Assembly: GCA_036266075.1 (NCBI GenBank)
Contig: DATANV010000001.1
Span: forward strand, 45,144-109,143
Length of the DNA stretch: 64,000 bases
DNA from: VRUE01 sp036266075
GTDB lineage: Bacteria > Actinomycetota > Thermoleophilia > Solirubrobacterales > 70-9
Direction of reading: 5' to 3'
Of the stretch, positions 62,455 through 64,000 are shown piece by piece (position 1 is the first letter of the stretch; the number at the start of each line of letters is the position of its first letter). Made by a program: the position numbers and the translations under genes. The notes under the pieces are model-generated. The model did not search any database. It was given only the letters and a program-made list of their open reading frames with translations, and had not been told where the DNA came from.

Positions 62455-64000
62455 TCAGGCGGCCCGGGAGGCGGCGTGCGCGAGGGCGCCGGCCTCGCCC
62501 AGGGTCCGCCGGTAGCCCGCCGCCAGCTGCTCCATCGCGAGCTGCCAAGTGCGGCCTCGCGCGGCGCCGATCGCCGCCCGGCCCATGCGGCGGCGCAGGG
62601 CCGGCGAGGCGGCCAGCTGTAGGACCGCACCGCCGAGACGGTCGGGGTCGGGCGGGCAGAGCATCCCGGTGCCTCGGTTCTCGACCAGAGCCGCCGGGCC
62701 GCCCTCGGCAACGGCGACGACCGGCAGACCGCTGGCGCCGGCCTCGAGCACGACCTGACCGTACGTGTCGGTGCGCGAGCAGAAGAGAAAGAGATCTGCG
62801 CTGGCGTAGGCGCGGGCCAGCTCCTCCCCCTCGAGCCAGCCGAGGAAGGTCGCGCGCTCGCCGAGCCTCGCCCGCAGCTCCCCCTCCTCGGGGCCGCCAC
62901 CGGCGAGCAGCAGGTGCAGCCGCGGTTCGAAGCGCTGTGCCTTGAGGAAGCTCTCGGCGAGCAGGTCGACGCCCTTCTCGCGCGTCAGGCGACCGGCGTA
63001 GAGGACCTTGACCGCGCCGGGGAAAGCGGCCTTCTCGGCCTTCTGCGGGCTGAAGCGGGAAACGTCGACGCCGCGCTCCCAGCGGGCGATTGCGCCGCGC
63101 TCGACCCCGAGCCGCAGCAGAGAGCCGTCCGCCGCCGGGCTCGGCGAGAGCACCAGCGAGGGCGCGCCGTAGAAGGCACCCAGCGCGAGCCGCGCCGTCG
63201 CCTCGAGGCCGCCGTCGCCGCTGCGCAGGCCGGCGTAATCGGCCAGCTCGGTGTGGTAGCTGGCGAGCAACGGCGTCGCGGCGATGCGGCTGAGCAGGGT
63301 CGCGGCGATCCCGGCCGGCCCGGGGGCGGTCACGTGGACGAGGTCGTAGCGGCCCTCGGCGAGCGTCTCGGCCAGGTCGGGAAGGCCCGGCACGCCGAGC
63401 CGCAGGCCCTCGTAGAAGGGCACTTCCAGCGAGGTCGCAGCCGGCAGGCGGCGGTCGACGCTGGGGTCAGTGCCGACCACCTCGACCTCGAAGCCGGGAA
63501 TGCCGTGCTCGCGGATCTGTTCGATCGTGTGGGTGACGCCGTGCATCGACTCGATCCCGTCGACGATCAGCGCAACCCGCGGCCGCTCGCCGGCGCGTGC
63601 CGCCAGCTTCGCCTTCTCGGAACCGAGGAAGACGGTCGCCGGCGCGTAGGGAACCGCCGGCAGCAGGGCCTCGAAGAGGCCACCGATCGCCGCTTGCACA
63701 TCGCCCCCGGAAACCGCGGCGACGCCGTCGCCGACCGCCTCTCGCAGGCGGCGATCGTGTACCCGGCGCGCGCGCCGGTAGAGGTCGGCGTGGGAGAAGC
63801 CCTCGGCCTGGAGCAGGTCGATCAGCTCGCGGCCGCGCGCCTCGATCCCGGTCGAGCGCAGCCAGGCGTCAAGCAGGAGGCGCGCGTCGTCGGGGCCGAT
63901 ATCGGCGGCGACGGCGCCCTCGCGCACGGCCCCCTGGCCGACCACCCGCTGGGAGATCTTCAGCACCGATGCCGGGTCGAGCCGGTGAGTTGCCGGGTCC
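62455..64000 (-). CDS. Glycosyltransferase family 4 protein, 5'-truncated by window edge
   Basis: The frame is open to the window end; at least 514 codons are seen. The GT4 part begins near the 165th visible residue: RVALIVDGIESMHGVTHTIEQI, DLVHVTAPGPAGIAA and, in the C-terminal half, VLYAGRLTREKGVDLLAESF, LLLAGGGPEEGELR and the E-x7-E-type donor site YGQVVLEAGASGLPVVAVAEGGPAALV. The preceding part (DAWLRSTGIEARGRELIDLL and on) has helical character and may be the end of a separate N-terminal domain. A GTG at 63966 could also be the start. Likely adds sugars to a surface glycolipid. Its stop lies 19 bp upstream of ppk1. Confidence 0.88.
   Translation of the reverse strand, partial: DPATHRLDPASVLKISQRVVGQGAVREGAVAADIGPDDARLLLDAWLRSTGIEARGRELIDLLQAEGFSHADLYRRARRVHDRRLREAVGDGVAAVSGGDVQAAIGGLFEALLPAVPYAPATVFLGSEKAKLAARAGERPRVALIVDGIESMHGVTHTIEQIREHGIPGFEVEVVGTDPSVDRRLPAATSLEVPFYEGLRLGVPGLPDLAETLAEGRYDLVHVTAPGPAGIAATLLSRIAATPLLASYHTELADYAGLRSGDGGLEATARLALGAFYGAPSLVLSPSPAADGSLLRLGVERGAIARWERGVDVSRFSPQKAEKAAFPGAVKVLYAGRLTREKGVDLLAESFLKAQRFEPRLHLLLAGGGPEEGELRARLGERATFLGWLEGEELARAYASADLFLFCSRTDTYGQVVLEAGASGLPVVAVAEGGPAALVENRGTGMLCPPDPDRLGGAVLQLAASPALRRRMGRAAIGAARGRTWQLAMEQLAAGYRRTLGEAGALAHAASRAA

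Overview
This 64 kb window is a GC-rich chromosomal segment with dense genes on both strands, many 4-8 bp overlaps between co-directional genes and frequent GTG starts. Gene content and gene style point to a high-GC actinobacterium, most plausibly of the Thermoleophilia/Solirubrobacterales group: an Ccm-type (system I) cytochrome c maturation set with a cysteine-type CcmE, a LexA gene with an actinobacterial-type SOS box, a c-di-AMP riboswitch ahead of an RlpA-like wall protein, and many leaderless promoters. The lineage is inference; no rRNA lies in the window. I saw no prophage, insertion sequence or CRISPR array.

Layout. 0-9.2 kb: a truncated MMPL transporter, an acyl-CoA synthetase, a GGDEF-EAL protein, a DUF255 thioredoxin-domain protein and a second MMPL transporter. 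9.3-19.1 kb: glnA, a truncated nucleotidyltransferase relic, a CMD-family protein, secreted proteins, the riboswitch, rnpB, lexA, tRNA-Leu, pdxH and dtd, mixed with two decayed genes (an SDR and a DUF2252 protein). 19.1-21.2 kb: an alkane hydroxylase operon alkB-rubredoxin-TetR. 21.2-31.4 kb: secG, ccmF-ccmE, then 5.4 kb later ccmG-ccmH; between them an SDR, a glycosyltransferase, a 976-residue secreted protein with a four-times repeated module, an HTH gene and tRNA-Gly. 31.4-35.7 kb: argS, a phosphoesterase and a lipoprotein translationally coupled to a Ser/Thr kinase. 35.8-41.6 kb: tgt and the glycolytic operon gap-pgk-tpiA-gpmI. 42-46.4 kb: an ABC-2 exporter, rapZ and uvrC. 46.5-53 kb: small accessory genes including a DUF1778/GNAT toxin-antitoxin pair. 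53.1-57.8 kb: a TadE-type locus with a striking fusion (TadE-like anchor + VanY peptidase + lytic transglycosylase), interrupted by an oppositely directed pair (unknown protein + metallo-beta-lactamase-fold hydrolase). 57.9-64 kb: a phosphate/polyphosphate block (PhoU-like DUF47 protein, Pit transporter, polyphosphate kinase) and a partial glycosyltransferase.

Structural DNA. Three copies of an undescribed palindromic element (conserved core, unrelated but internally perfect outer arms) sit between convergent genes at 11.9, 25.2 and 35.8 kb. Two other stem-loops share the apical sequence CCCACTATGG, and a perfect 30-bp hairpin joins the DUF47 gene to pit and contains the pit start codon. At least 14 genes carry a TAnnnT-type -10 box ending 6-8 nt before the start codon and no Shine-Dalgarno sequence, so they are probably translated from leaderless mRNAs; this pattern was used to choose several starts.
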